Below, piece after piece: positions 10,770-23,700 of a stretch of DNA of 64,000 bases. The notes beneath the pieces were generated by a model. It was not told the origin of the DNA. It saw nothing but the letters and a program-made list of their open reading frames with translations, and made no database searches. Origin of the DNA: Azorinus chamasolen (Eukaryota; Mollusca; Bivalvia; Cardiida; Solecurtidae); contig OY755236.1 of the NCBI GenBank assembly GCA_963576725.1, forward strand, positions 67,736,379 to 67,800,378, in the 5' to 3' direction. A program made the position numbers and the translations under genes. Positions within the stretch are counted from its first letter, which is position 1; each line of letters starts with the position of its first letter.

Positions 10770-11597
10770 TACGGACAACTATCAGATATTAATCTATCGC
10801 TGAAATCCTCTACTGTAAGGCTCTCTTATATTTCGAGCTCATTGCTGATAAAATGGTTTGAAAATAATCACATGCAAGCAAACCCTGAAAAATTTCAGTC
10901 TATATGTATTGGTAAGCAGACCTCTGATAGTATAACGTCTTTTGATATTGACAGTATTAGTATTGCAAGTGATTCCAGTGTTAAACTGCTTGGTGTTGAG
11001 ATTGACTCACTTTTAAATTTTGATCTTCATGTCTCTAATGTTTGCAAGAAGGCTGCTAGACAAGTAAATGTATTGGCAAGATTATACAGGTACTTAGACC
11101 AAGATACAAAACTTCTCATATATCAATGTTTTATTCGGTCAAATTTCAATTATTGCCCACTAGTATGGCACTTTTGTAGCCAAGCAAATACTGAAAAACT
11201 TGAAAAACTGCAGTATAGAGCTCTAAGACTAGTCTATGGCGATTTCACCTCTAGTTACATACAACTGTTAGAAAGGGTTAATATGCCAACTTTGCACGTC
11301 AGCAGACTAAGGCAAATCGCAATAGAAGTTTTTAAATGTTTACAGAAACTGTCACCAATTTATGTTCAGGAACTTGTCTCTGTTAAATCTAAACATTATT
11401 CTTACAGGTGTAGTAACACTCTTGATGTGCCAAGATACAACACAGTGACATATGGTAAGAAGAGCTTCCGCTATGAGGCCACCCAAGTCTGGAACAGTCT
11501 ACCTAATGAAATCAGGACAACCACAGATCATGGTGAATTTAAGAGGCTGATCCGGACTTGGAGTGGTTTCAAGTGTAGATGTGCCATGTGTACCTAG
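10770..11597 (+). pseudogene. 5'-truncated LINE, C-terminal reverse-transcriptase region
   Basis: The frame runs to TAG at 11595-11597. From about codon 70 it matches the thumb/C-terminal region of CR1/jockey-like non-LTR retrotransposon polymerases: WFENNHMQANPEKFQ, VKLLGVEID, YRYLDQDTKLLIYQCF, NYCPLVWHFCS, KLEKLQYRALRLVY and FRYEATQVWNSLPNEIR. The catalytic FADD box and the endonuclease are absent, so this is a dead 5'-truncated copy, although the remaining frame is intact and therefore young. The upstream boundary is uncertain (10740-10830). Confidence 0.85.
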
Positions 11598-11924
11598 TTT
11601 GCCTTCCTTTGCCTACATGCTTTTTAGTTGCTGTTACTTTGTGCTTTAAGTGCTTTATGTTTAATGTGCTTTATGCTTTATTTTTCTTTTTTTTTCTTTT
11701 AGTTGCTTTTACTTTGTGCTTTATGTGCTTTATGTTTAATGTGCTTGCTTGCTTTCTTATGTATTATGTTTTAGTTCAAACCCCATTGCCTGCATGTCTT
11801 ATTTTCAGATACTATGCGCATGTGTTTGTTTTTTGTGTTTGTTTTTTGTACACTCTTGCCCATATACACCAGTTTTATGGCACAACTTTTTAAAACTCCC
11901 ATTTTACCTTTTGACATATATACT

Positions 11925-11957
<33 letters not shown>

Positions 11958-12261
11958 TCACTACTAATTTCTTATCAGTGCCTTATCTGGTCTCTATGAG
12001 CAGTATGTGCCAACAACTGCATATATAATGAGATCTGCTTCATTTTTACTTGTATCTATGCCACTTGTCTTTCATGATATATCTTTATCTTTGTCTAATC
12101 TGTATTTTTAACTTCAGGCTGTTTTGTTTGATTTGTTAATTGGATAGTCTATTTATGTCGGACAATAGCTTTGAGCTAGTGTTGTATATGTTGATAACAA
12201 CCGACTTTAAATAAAGATTATCTTATCTTATCTTATCTTATCTTATCTTATTTATTTATTT
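11598..12261 (+). mobile_element. 3' UTR and tail of the LINE
   Basis: Non-coding sequence with a duplicated CTTTGTGCTTTATGTGC block and a (TA)n run at 11926-11955. It ends in AATAAAGATTATC, then (TTATC)n at 12215-12250. A short tandem 3' tail of this kind is characteristic of CR1/L2-type LINEs. Confidence 0.75.
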
Positions 12262-13447
12262 ATTGTAGCAACCCGTATGGGAAGCATAGGCATAGGTACG
12301 AATCTTTTATACATGCTAACTTTAGGGAATCCACATGTTGGATTTGATAATTGACTACCTTACGAAAGGACGGTATACCACGGCTATTTAAATACGGGAA
12401 GGGAGGTTTTTTTCAGCGGCTAGCTGTCTATTTTCATTTTTGTTCTAGTTTTCCACCAATGAGAAACTATGTTACATTGTAATTTGCATATGACCTAGGA
12501 GTATTTACAGTAACCTGTATTTTCATTAGTGAAATACCTTGACTGGCATACAACCTTTTTATATGCCTCTACACATTGCCAAACTAGGTAAAATTCTGAT
12601 ATACAGTCTGCTAACGTGTCGAATTTCCTGGGGTAATTATTACGATATTGCAGTTATTTCAAACACCATGTTTTATGATAATTAGCTGCTTCGGCCTCGC
12701 CAATTGAATTCAATGCAATAATTAACATAATCACAACACATATAAGGCACCTTGTTACACATACATGTTCTATAAACTTCTTAGAGTTCAGTCAAAAGAC
12801 CATATAGTTCAGAAAATCATTATTTACGCAGATATTTAGCATGGGACCGAAGACTGTCGACTGTCGAAAGTTCTGTTCTTAAAATAGATTTTAAGACCTG
12901 GAAATTCCCATAAAATCAAAGTACTGATGTACTGATATTTATCACCTCATGGTAATGGTTGCTGAGCAATATTACCAGTTTGTCGAAACCTCTATTAAAC
13001 TTTCAAACTTTTACTATCATTTTGCTATCAATTAATATAACATTTGATCATAAAATCCACTTTGACGAACAGGTAGTTTGCCGAAACCACCATAATTCAC
13101 AGGCAGTGCTATAGAAAATAAAGAAGAAGGGTTGTTTAGTATATTAGAGTAGTGGTATTAATAGTATTAATTACTGTCCCCGACCAAAGCACCGAGGCTC
13201 TGGTTGTTGGCTCTCTTTGATATAAAGCTACTTACTGAAGGCTACTGCTACGGCTCTATCACATGGGGCCTGGGCTCATAGAGTAGGTTATATTGTTTTA
13301 AAACTACATGTAGATTCATGCAGTTAATGATGTCATTAATGATGATGCACACACGTCGATTAAAGTATTGATCTAGGCTAAATAAATACCGTTCTTTAAA
13401 GAATTACAGACTCTGCACAAACAAAAACTTTATGCTTTAAAGTGTAT
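12262..13447. other. No feature recognised upstream of ALG12
   Basis: No long frames, tandem repeats or MITE ends were seen in this 1.2 kb, which is unusually repeat-poor for the window. It probably belongs to the 5' flank of ALG12. Confidence 0.35.
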
Positions 13448-13481
13448 CACGAAGTAAATACAGATCTGTATTTACTTCGTG
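13448..13481. repeat. Perfect 34-bp palindrome
   Basis: Two 17-bp arms, CACGAAGTAAATACAGA and its exact reverse complement, meet at AGATCT with no spacer. Confidence 0.85.
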
Positions 13482-14626
13482 AGTGTATTCAATTTCTTAT
13501 CTTCATATCGATACAAATATAAGCGCTTTCATGCACATTTTATAATAAATGCTAAATATTTTATAATAAATGCTTTATATTTATAATAATTTATAACATT
13601 TTATAATAAATGCATTATACTGAAGAACTAACTTCAGATAGTTTTAAAACATTACTTTGACATCGTACATTTTAAAAGTGATTTCCTATAAAAGCAACTT
13701 GAAATATTTCAATAAATATTTCTTCTACTCCAAGTCATTTTCATTGCATGCTTCTCTGCTAGCATAATAACAAGCAATCCTTCATAGATCTAGTTCTCTG
13801 TACTGGTAGAATCTCCAAACATTGAAATAAACATTGCAGAGATTGTTTTGTACATTGTGTCAATATTTGAGAGCCGCTGAATATCTTTTTAAAAGATATT
13901 TCTTGTTTTCATAAAGTTAACTGCTGCCGCAAACGCGAGTGGACAGTAAGAGTGTATATAGAAACATTTCCAACATGAAATCACGTAGATAATATTATAC
14001 GTATAGTGTGGACTCTTTGATGCACATACTCAACAAAGGGAATTATCAGACATCCTTCAAGGAGTGCTCCGATATTAAGCACACTTAGTCTAAACTAGAG
14101 TTAAGTTGTGTTTAACATTTAATATTTATTTAATGTAAATATTCAACTTTGATCCGTTATACCGTCGAAAACTGGTTACACCGGGATACAGTTATTATGT
14201 ATGGACATTATTTTATTTTTATAATCTGAGCCATGACCTTATAAATTAACCCAAGTTCTGTATCTATACGTCGAAGAATCCTATAAGGCTTTTCACAATG
14301 GGTCAGCATGTATATTACCATAATGTCTCAGTCAGATTGCCATTAACACTCCATAATTATCTCCCCTTACTTATGCCATGTCAGATATGGAGTAATGGCC
14401 TTTCAACTTCCAGACATTTGACCGGCGTACAATTTGGTCAGACAGCTATGTTTGCAAATGTGTAACAAAATATCAAGTAAACTGTTACATAAAGCTGCAT
14501 AATAATTAATGGTTAGATCCAAACATTGTCTACTGTGCCGTGTATTATAATATTATTATTGCTCACTATGTTGCATACTTTTTATTCAGATTTCCTCACC
14601 ATATGAAGGTCTAGATAGATGTAACC
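13482..14626 (+). other. Likely 5' flank of ALG12
   Basis: TTTTATAATAAATGC occurs three times at 13537-13612. No TATA box or CpG island stands out before the ATG at 14627, so the transcription start cannot be placed. Confidence 0.3.
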
Positions 14627-14767
14627 ATGAGCATACTTTGGGTGGAATGTTTAGCAATCGGTGTAATGCTTGGACACATAGTTGTCTGTCCTTACACAAA
14701 GGTTGAGGAGTCTTTCAATTTGCAGGCTATCCATGACTTATTATTTCATGGTACAAATATATCACAG
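14627..14767 (+). CDS. ALG12: ALG12 exon 1
   Basis: 47 codons from ATG in a fair Kozak context (gtaaccATGA) to donor CAG|gtactt. It encodes a hydrophobic first membrane segment, then the acidic lumenal loop [17 protein letters not shown] that is conserved in GT22 enzymes and thought to hold the catalytic acidic residues. No in-frame ATG upstream is a better start. Confidence 0.9.
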
Positions 14768-17700
14768 GTACTTGTAATCCTTCCATAGCAGCTAGTTGTG
14801 CTGAAATTTCATGTAATTAATATTTCTTATGTGAATATTCATCACGTAAAAAAACCCACGTAGTATGGAAGATTGAGAAAAATAACAAAGGTAACAAATT
14901 AATATATAAAAACATTAATCTGCTGAATAGTTAAAACTAACTCTTCCCTTTCTGAATATTAATCCATTCCCTCATAGGCTATTTTTAGACCCAAACCTCT
15001 TTGAATAAATCTACCGAAAAGGAGCATTTACTAGAGAAAAGGAAAAAATTAGAATTGTGTAGTATTGAAACCATTGTGATAAATAGAGCATTTGCTCCTT
15101 GGGAGCAAATGCTCTATTCATCACACTGGTTTCAAAAAGTGACATTTACAGAGGTGTAGAATGGCATATTTATGGAGGAAAGGGTTAATTAAACAGAATA
15201 TTTTATTAAATTTTATTTCTGAAGAAAAAGATTTTTATATCAAACAGTGCAGATCCTGATCAAAGGGCTCCTTCAGGTGCCATTTGATCTGGGTGTACAC
15301 TGTTTGCAAAGCTCTTATATATGGAAAAGTAGTAAAGTCAAGCAGGCAAAGCAGCTCTTATATACTCACTTCCTACACATTAAGGGTTAATCATACAGCA
15401 AATTTATATGTATGATGAACATTCAAAGAATATACATGTATATATAATTAGGACTAGATAAGAAGAGTAAACATACTATGTTTACCTTAACACTTTACTC
15501 CATAAATATTCATGTACATGTAATTATATATAATGAAGCAAAGTTGGGACATTTAGTATGACTTTTAACCCTTTACTCTGTAAATTTGAATTTGCGGACA
15601 TAAAAATGTACAGAAAAAGATGATTTTGTTTTTATCTATAATTCTTAAATTAATTCAATATCTCTATCTTGTTTATATGCTGAAAAGAAGTATATTGCGA
15701 GAAAACCCATCCAATTACCGTTTATAATTACAAAATATCCATGTGTTTGATATCGCTGATCCTGACTTTACTCCCGATGTTTCAGTTTTATTCGGGTTGG
15801 GTTTTAGTTTCGTAACTGTTCGCTCTATTCGCGTTTCTCCGACCACTTCCGAGAAAAGCTATATTACGTAAACAATGGAAGGATTAAGTGATCATCGGCA
15901 AACGCGGAAAATTTTAACGGAAAAGACCGATGATATTGTGTTGTATCACAAAAATTATACGTTTTGATGAAATCGGTTTATTTGTATCTTAGGGGCATTT
16001 TTCGATATAAGTTCAAATTTTCAACCTTCATAATAATGATTAAGCATAACAAAAACCAAGTGTTATGATATTATTGAAAATATGCGTTCATTATAGGGAC
16101 TTCCTCTTTAAATTTCATTTGTTTCAAATATTCTACACGCATTATATATACATGTATTCAATTCTGTACATGCAATTTAATCATGTGAAGCGCTTTTGAA
16201 CGCACACATCCTGTGTGAAAAGAGCACTATATAAATGTGGTATAATTATAATAATAATAATAAATAGGAGCCATCTGATCATGATCTGTTCTGTTTGCTA
16301 ATGTATTAAGATAGATCTGATTCTACAAATTCTGCCTAGCCATGACCAAAACTTCTTCTCATATACCATTATAAATACATGTATTCATATAATGAATATT
16401 CATTATTTTTTACATGAATATTCATGGTGCAAAAGCTTAAAGATATGCTAAGCTTTCAATAAAAAGACAAAACATACAGTTTATCTGAGTACATGTATAA
16501 TTGAGTTTGTCACTGTTCGATAATAATTTCACATTTTATTGATACTCAAAGGCCCAGATAAGATGTGTGAATTAAAACATTTCTCCACCAAACCCATTGT
16601 TGTGGCCATTCTGTAGAATCGTCTCAAAGATGGTTCTAAAGAATGGTCACAGCACAGGGTTTGGTGGAGAAATGGCAGTTTTAGTTTTTGAATATGCAGT
16701 TATCTGTTGCTCTGATTCTTCTCATTTACCTTTCAAGTACTTGTTTTCAGTATGACCACCTTGAGTTTCCTGGTGTTGTACCAAGGACATTTATTGGCCC
16801 AGCTGTGGTGGCTTTGGCATCGTCACCATATGTAACTGTAATAAAACTGCTGAATCTGGAAAAAATATGGGCCCAGTATTTAAGTAAGTACAGAGGAAAC
16901 AAATTTAGTACATATGTCTGTATTAGACCTGTTGAATTTGAGTGCAATTTATTAAATACCAAGTATTTTAGCAAAGACAAAACTTTAAAATCAACAGAAT
17001 TCAGTTATATATGAAGATTCCTTTTAATTATTTTCATGAATATTCATGTACAGGAGCCATCTGATCTGGGTCTACTTTGTTTACAAAGGCATTAACCCTT
17101 CGCTTGCTATTCGCGTCAATATACCTACCTGTAAATAGTGAAGACCCAGATGAGACAGCTCCTGCAGGAGCTGTCTCATCAGGGTCTGCACTATTTACAA
17201 ATTGATTGTAAACCAGTGCACGCAACAGCAGTGATTGTACAGCGAAATACTTGTACACAGTGAAGATATATGTAATTATTATAACGCAAAGTAAAATCCT
17301 TGATTTTGATTGGTCAGTTAGCCATGTATAAAAGCCGTGTATCCCTCTAAATTCTGATGTATATACGGAGTCATGAGCAACAATGGAATTTCCCCCGCCG
17401 AGGGCCTCGCTCCCTTGATATAACAAAATAAAAATGGCCGACCAGCTTCACTTCGTCGATTCGATTCAAACAACCGCTCTCAAACGAAATATAAAGAGTT
17501 TCGGGCGGAAAAAAGTTATCCATTTAGAAACATTTTTGTTATAGTTGTTGTATCACAATGTAAATGAACCCTATATGTGGCGAATGTCTTATTCTGCTTT
17601 GATGCTGCAAATGTTGTCAAAGTGCTTGTGCAGTATAGCCGCTCCTTCCAACGCCCTTTGTTTGAATATTATAAAACCGTCATTTTGACGTCATCCAAAT

Positions 17701-20700
17701 GACGTCTGAACTGCGCCAAAATTTCTTCAATTAAGTTAAATTGTGTCTGCTTAACCGCTGATCTGCTAAAAGTTTTACTAACGTCTGATTCTTTCAATCC
17801 TTTGATAAACTAATGCACTTGGAAGATCCCTTTCTATCCATAAATATAATGAACTGGTTATTATACACGATGAACTAGGGTTGCAGAGTGATATATAAGC
17901 CCTTACCTTACAGTAAGAGGCCCCTGAGGGGAAGCAAAACGACGTATACATTAACAACGCTAATCAACTGCTACAAATATTAAACTTTGCGTTATAATAA
18001 AATCGTTATACAGATCATTGGCGGGATATCTGACTTTTTATTTCCTGCTGAGGAAAATACATGAATACATTACGGCTCGGGCAACATGAATTTCCTCAGC
18101 AGGAAACAAAAAGTCAGATACCCCGCCAATGATCTGTATAACTAATATTATACAGCAGGGCATGGGTAAAGAAGGAGACATGTATTTTAAAATTCAGCAA
18201 GTGAAGGGTTAAAAGGTGCATTAAGGATTAATGGGTTAAAACAACTAAAATAAACATTCCATTACATTGCACAAATGCTGCCTGTGAAGTGGGCCAACTT
18301 GTACAAGATGAGGAATCAACACTAACTTGTAGTAATTGTAAACAAACCTTATTCTATATGTGCAATACTGTGGTACATTCTAACATATTTTTTTTGTCAA
18401 ATTATTAAGATGGTGAAATTTCCTAATTTTTATTCTTCTCTATTTTTAACTTATAATATAGATTGGGAAATTTGACCTGGACCCTCACCTAGGCTACTTA
18501 ATTTGCATAAGCATTGTATATCTAATCACCTGCAGGAGATGTAACATCCACTACGTGGGACAGACAAAAAACACTATTCGGGAACGAATGTTCGGACATT
18601 TGAATGACATAACAAACGCAAACAATGTTAAACTAGTTATCCCGCCACTTCACGTCAGAACCGCACGCAAAAAACGAACTCGACGTTACCGTAGTTACTT
18701 CAACACCAAAAAACAACAATATCAGACTCAGAACCGATGAAACCTATATAGAAACATTCCGCACTAAACAACCTTCAGGCCTAAACATTATTTAGCAATG
18801 GAAAGCTACACTACGAACTTCAGAACTATCGGAAACAAACTACAACAATGTTTGAAATGCAACATTCTCATTAGAGGAACACCATTCAACACCATTAGAC
18901 ATATGAGAAAAAGCCACGCAGACAAGGTACACGCTATGCATATAAATGATTTTCAAGCATTAGAAAAAGAATTACCTTTAATAGAACCAGTGAAAAAATG
19001 GACGCCACCATTTGAGGCCACTCCCAAATTTAGATTAATCCCAGGACCATCAACATACATAGAGTATGACCACATCCAAGACATGATAACAGAAATGGTA
19101 CACACACCTCGCCCCATCAGCCCCCTACCAGAAGATCCTAACACTACAACATCTAACAAAGACACCACAACCATAAGCATCACCTACGATGACATTTTCT
19201 GTGCCACTTCAATTCTACAAATCAAAGAAACAGACTCGGACACTACCATCTGCCAAGATGAGAGAAGTGAAGTTTTACAGGACACAGACATTTTTATACC
19301 CCCACAAACGAAGTTTTTTTGGGGGGTATACTGGAGTCACCATGTCCGTCCGCCCGGCCGGCCGGCTTGTCCGCATCATAACTTCCAAAGTATAAAAGCT
19401 ATTGACTTCAAACTTCATAAATAGATAGATCACATTGACCGCAAGTGCAGTGCACAAGGTTTGTAACTCTGTCTTCAGTATTTTTGGAGTTATTGCCCTT
19501 TGTTGTTTTTCAGTTTTCCAGAGTTTGTTTCTAAACCTTTACAGATATTGAAGTGATATGTGGTATGTAACTTTATTATAATGAGTTACAGATCAAGTTT
19601 GAATTTCGTTACGCTTCATTGATTTTTCACGGAAATACAGTGATTCTACTTAGAAATTTTCCAGAAATTCAGGTTTTCCGGAGTTTTTTCTAAACCTTGG
19701 CAGATATTGAAGTGATATTTGGTATGTGGCTTTATTATAATGAGTTATGGATCAAGTTTGAATTTTCGTTACGCTTCATTGATTTTACATGGAAATACAG
19801 TGATTTTACGTAGAAATTTTCCTTAAATTTAGGTTTTCCGGATTTTTTTCTAAACCTTTACAGATTTACTGTACTTCAGCACAATATGTTCCAATGTATT
19901 TGTATGATCACCCAGAAGACACTTGTCAGTGCCGAAACATCGGTAAATAAAGAAAACAGATAAATACATGTTCTACATCTGCCTTAGTTGTTAACGTTCC
20001 ACCACCGATTTACTCCTGAATTAATTTGCATTAGTCAAAATTCGTAACATTTCTATTTTTAATCATCGGCATTGTACGGATTTATCCTCGGCACGTGTCC
20101 CGGTAAGCAACTATGCTTGAACACACTCGTAATCATATGGTTTACATATGCACGGGTTATCACCCGTAATTTCAGCGAGAATAGACTTCACGATTTACCG
20201 ATGGAGCTTTATTTATACAGCGTCATCTCTCTCATGTAATCTGTATATTGACTAGGGTTCAGGTCAAAATTTTCTAGCTATACCTGTGTTACTAACTTTC
20301 TAGGGATTTTAATGTTTGTTGTTTCTTGTGTTGCAGTCCGAGGTATCCTGGGTTTTATTGTCTTGATGAGCCTCTTCTCGTTCAGCAGTGCTATACGGGA
20401 CAGATGTGGAGACAGAACCGCTCAGTTTCTGCTACTGATAAGCCTTTCCCAGTTTCACTTCATGTTCTATATGTCCAGGACCTTGCCAAATGTATTTGCT
20501 TTAGTTTTAGGTAAGAGGTAACTGTCAGTAACTTTTGGTAACTTTAGATATCATGAAGTTTTCTTTCACACTAGTGGTGCATTATAATCTTTGCAAACAG
20601 TTTGGATTCTTCAGGTAACTTTGTGTCTCATCGGATCCGAAATGTTTAAAACTCAGATTTTTTTTTAAGAAAAATGGAAAGGAAAAGTACGATATTTGCA

Positions 20701-23700
20701 GCAGAAAACATTTTGTTACAGAAGACAAATAGAGTTAGGTTTACCATTGACTTTTAGCCTGATGTTTTTTATGCTAAGTTAACCCTTTCCCTGTTGAAGA
20801 AATAATGACATCATGAATATTTATTAGCTGAATTTTTATAATGGTTTATGTACACAGGATATTTTGGTATTGGTAGAATCTATAGAGTCAGATCTATTAT
20901 GATTTCATAAGCAAACAGAGCAGACCCTGATCAGATGGCTCCTACAGGACTTTTGGAAATAATTTGTGATGCAAACAGTGCAGACCCTGATCAGAAGACT
21001 TTTTCTATGTCTGGATGATCACTTTGTGCCAATGTTTCTGTATTAACTGCAGAAATGATTTAATCCTTTATCTGATAGAGACGCCGATCAGACGGCATCT
21101 GTTTGCTCATGAAAAAATATAAAACTGATTTTTATAGTTTCTACTGTGACTAAGAAATCCTGTTTTCATATGCCATTTTAAGAATTATTTTATCCCTTTC
21201 CCTGTTTAATATACATGCAAGAAATAATGACATCATAAATATTTATTAGCTGAATTTTCATAATGTTAAATTTTCAAGGGAATTTTTTGCTCTGACAAAG
21301 ACTGTATAATCAGATCTGTATCATGCCATAAGCAAACAGAGCGTACCCTGATCTGGGTCTGCTCTGTTTACAAATGCATTAAAATGCATTTATATGAAGG
21401 AAAGGGTTAATTAATGTTTGTTTATGATATCATTATTGTTTACATGAATGTTCATGAGGGAAAGGGTCATTAATGCCATCCTGTTTTGATTGAATTGATG
21501 CAGCTTGTACAGTAACTCTCCATAACGACCACTAAATTACACCAAGTATTTTGTGTTAAAGACAGGTGGCTGCTTAAAGCAAGGTGAAAGTAAAACAACG
21601 CTCCTAAAGGAGCGTTCTGTTTTACTTTCACTTTGCTTTAAGCAACCACCTGCTTTAAATACCAACTAACTGACACAATTTAGTGGTCGTTATAGAGAGG
21701 TTTAACTGTAGTATCATCACAATTCAAAGTGTTGGACACTTAGTTCTTGTCATATGAATATAGTACATGTATAAAAAAAATTGAAGCAGACATTTTTTTT
21801 TTATTGAAAACTGTTTGTCAAAAGCAGTATAGGATTATGCAGTAGCGTCTAATTGTTTGCATTTTCAGTTATGCTGGCTCTAACAGCTTGGCTACGACAA
21901 GAACATAGCTCGTTCCTGTGGCTGTCTGGAGCGGCCATGCTGGTGTTCCGGTTTGAACTCTGTCTCTATCTAGGGCTCCTTCTGCTGATGGATTTAGCTG
22001 CCAAAAGGGTTTCCATAGCAACAGTAGTTAAAATCACAATACCAGCCGCCATAGTGTTATTAGGTTTGTACTTTCAATGTCCACTGACTGGCCCTGCCAG
22101 TGGTTTGGGATTATATGTATATAGAACCTGTTTTAATCTTACCACTACTTAACCCTTTCCTCCATAGGCTATTTTTAGATCCAACCACTTTCAATAAATC
22201 TACCGAAAAGGAGCGTTAACTAGAGAAAAGAAAAAAAATAGAATTTTGTAGTTTGAAACCATTGTGATAAATAGAGCATTTGCTTCTATGGGAGCAAAGG
22301 CTCTATTTATCACAATGGTTTCAATAGGTGAGTTTTACAGAGGCGTAGAAAGGAGTATTTATGGAGGAAAAGGTTAGCCCTTTACTCCATGAATATTTAT
22401 TTAAGAAATAATGACATCATGAATGTTAATTCAATTAATTGTTATAATGGCACATAGACTTAGGAATACTTTGTTAATATGGTAAAAACTGTAGAAACAT
22501 CTATATCATATCATAAGCAAACAGAGCAGACCCTGATCAGACAGCTCCTATACAAACCATCTGATCTGGGTCTAGTCTGTTTGCAAAGGCAGAGAAAGGC
22601 ATATATATGGAGTAAAGGATTAAAGAAGAATATGGGTCTTCAAAAATAGGTGGTTGCTTGAAAGCAATGCAGGGAAAAGTATTGTGGAAAGCTCCTTTGG
22701 CACATTTGCAATAGAGCAGAGCTGGATCAGACAGCTCCTATAGGATCTGCTTTGTTTATCCCTTTCCTCCATAAATATGCCTTTCTACGCCTCTGTAAAA
22801 GTCACTTGTTGAAACCATTGTGATAAATAGAGCATTTGCTCCTATAGGAGCAAATGCTCTATTTATCACAATGGGTTCAATCTTATAAATTCTAAAAAAT
22901 TTCCTTTTCCTAGTTAACCCTTTCCCTGTTCTATGTTGATTCCAGATTTCAATACCTACTGAATATTCATGGACAAAATAGGTATAATTAAATATGGAAA
23001 GTGGAATATTGTGGTCATTTTAGAAAGTAAAGAAAAAGATTTATCAAATTTAATTAGCAAACAGAGCAGACCCAGATCAGACATCTCCTAAAGGAGCTGT
23101 CTGATCTAGGTCTACTCTGTTTGCAAATGTGTGAAAACACGTTTATATGGGGGAAAGGGTTAATGCTCCTTTTCGGTAGATTTATTCAAAGTGGTTAGAT
23201 CCAAATATAGCCTATGAAGGGATGGGTTAAGAAATAACATAGATAATATTCCCTGGTCTAAAACTTCAGCTAATTGATATTCAGACAGTTATGTCTGACA
23301 TAAATATTCATGGAGTACATGGTTAATGCAGGACAAAGTTAGGCAGTTTATACATTGCTTTTGTTCCAAACTAGGCAGCCACCTATATTTGAATATAATT
23401 ACTTTTTGTTTGTTACAGAAAAATTCTACTATAGAGCCTGGTTAGTCACTGTGTTTGAAACGTTGCATCATCACTTTATGTAGCTGATTCTCATTGACAG
23501 TGTGGACCCTGATCAGATGCTTTTTCAAAAGAGGTGTCTGCTCTAAAAACTGTCTTAAGTGAGCATTAAAACAAAGTATGTGAGGCAGATGCTCCATTAA
23601 TGCTCCTTTGTCAATTTTCTGTATTATTTTTGCCCTGCGTTCAACGGCTTTATAACAGTCCTATGTTTAATCCTACGTTTAACCCATTCCCTGATATTGA

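Larger units (their letters stand above)
17092..18212. mobile_element. MITE family E split by a nested insertion
   Basis: The left part, 17092-17278, starts TTAACCCTTCGCTTGC and has a perfect core AGACAGCTCCTGCAGGAGCT. The right part, 18147-18212, ends AGTGAAGGGTTAA. The uninterrupted relative at 59135-59381 aligns across the break, so about 868 bp (17279-18146) were inserted into this copy. ATTA flanks the insert on both sides. Confidence 0.8.

Noticed and set aside
11579..11999. Hydrophobic ORFs overlapping the LINE 3' UTR
   Set aside because: Phe/Tyr-rich frames arise from a T-rich 3' UTR and a (TA)n run.
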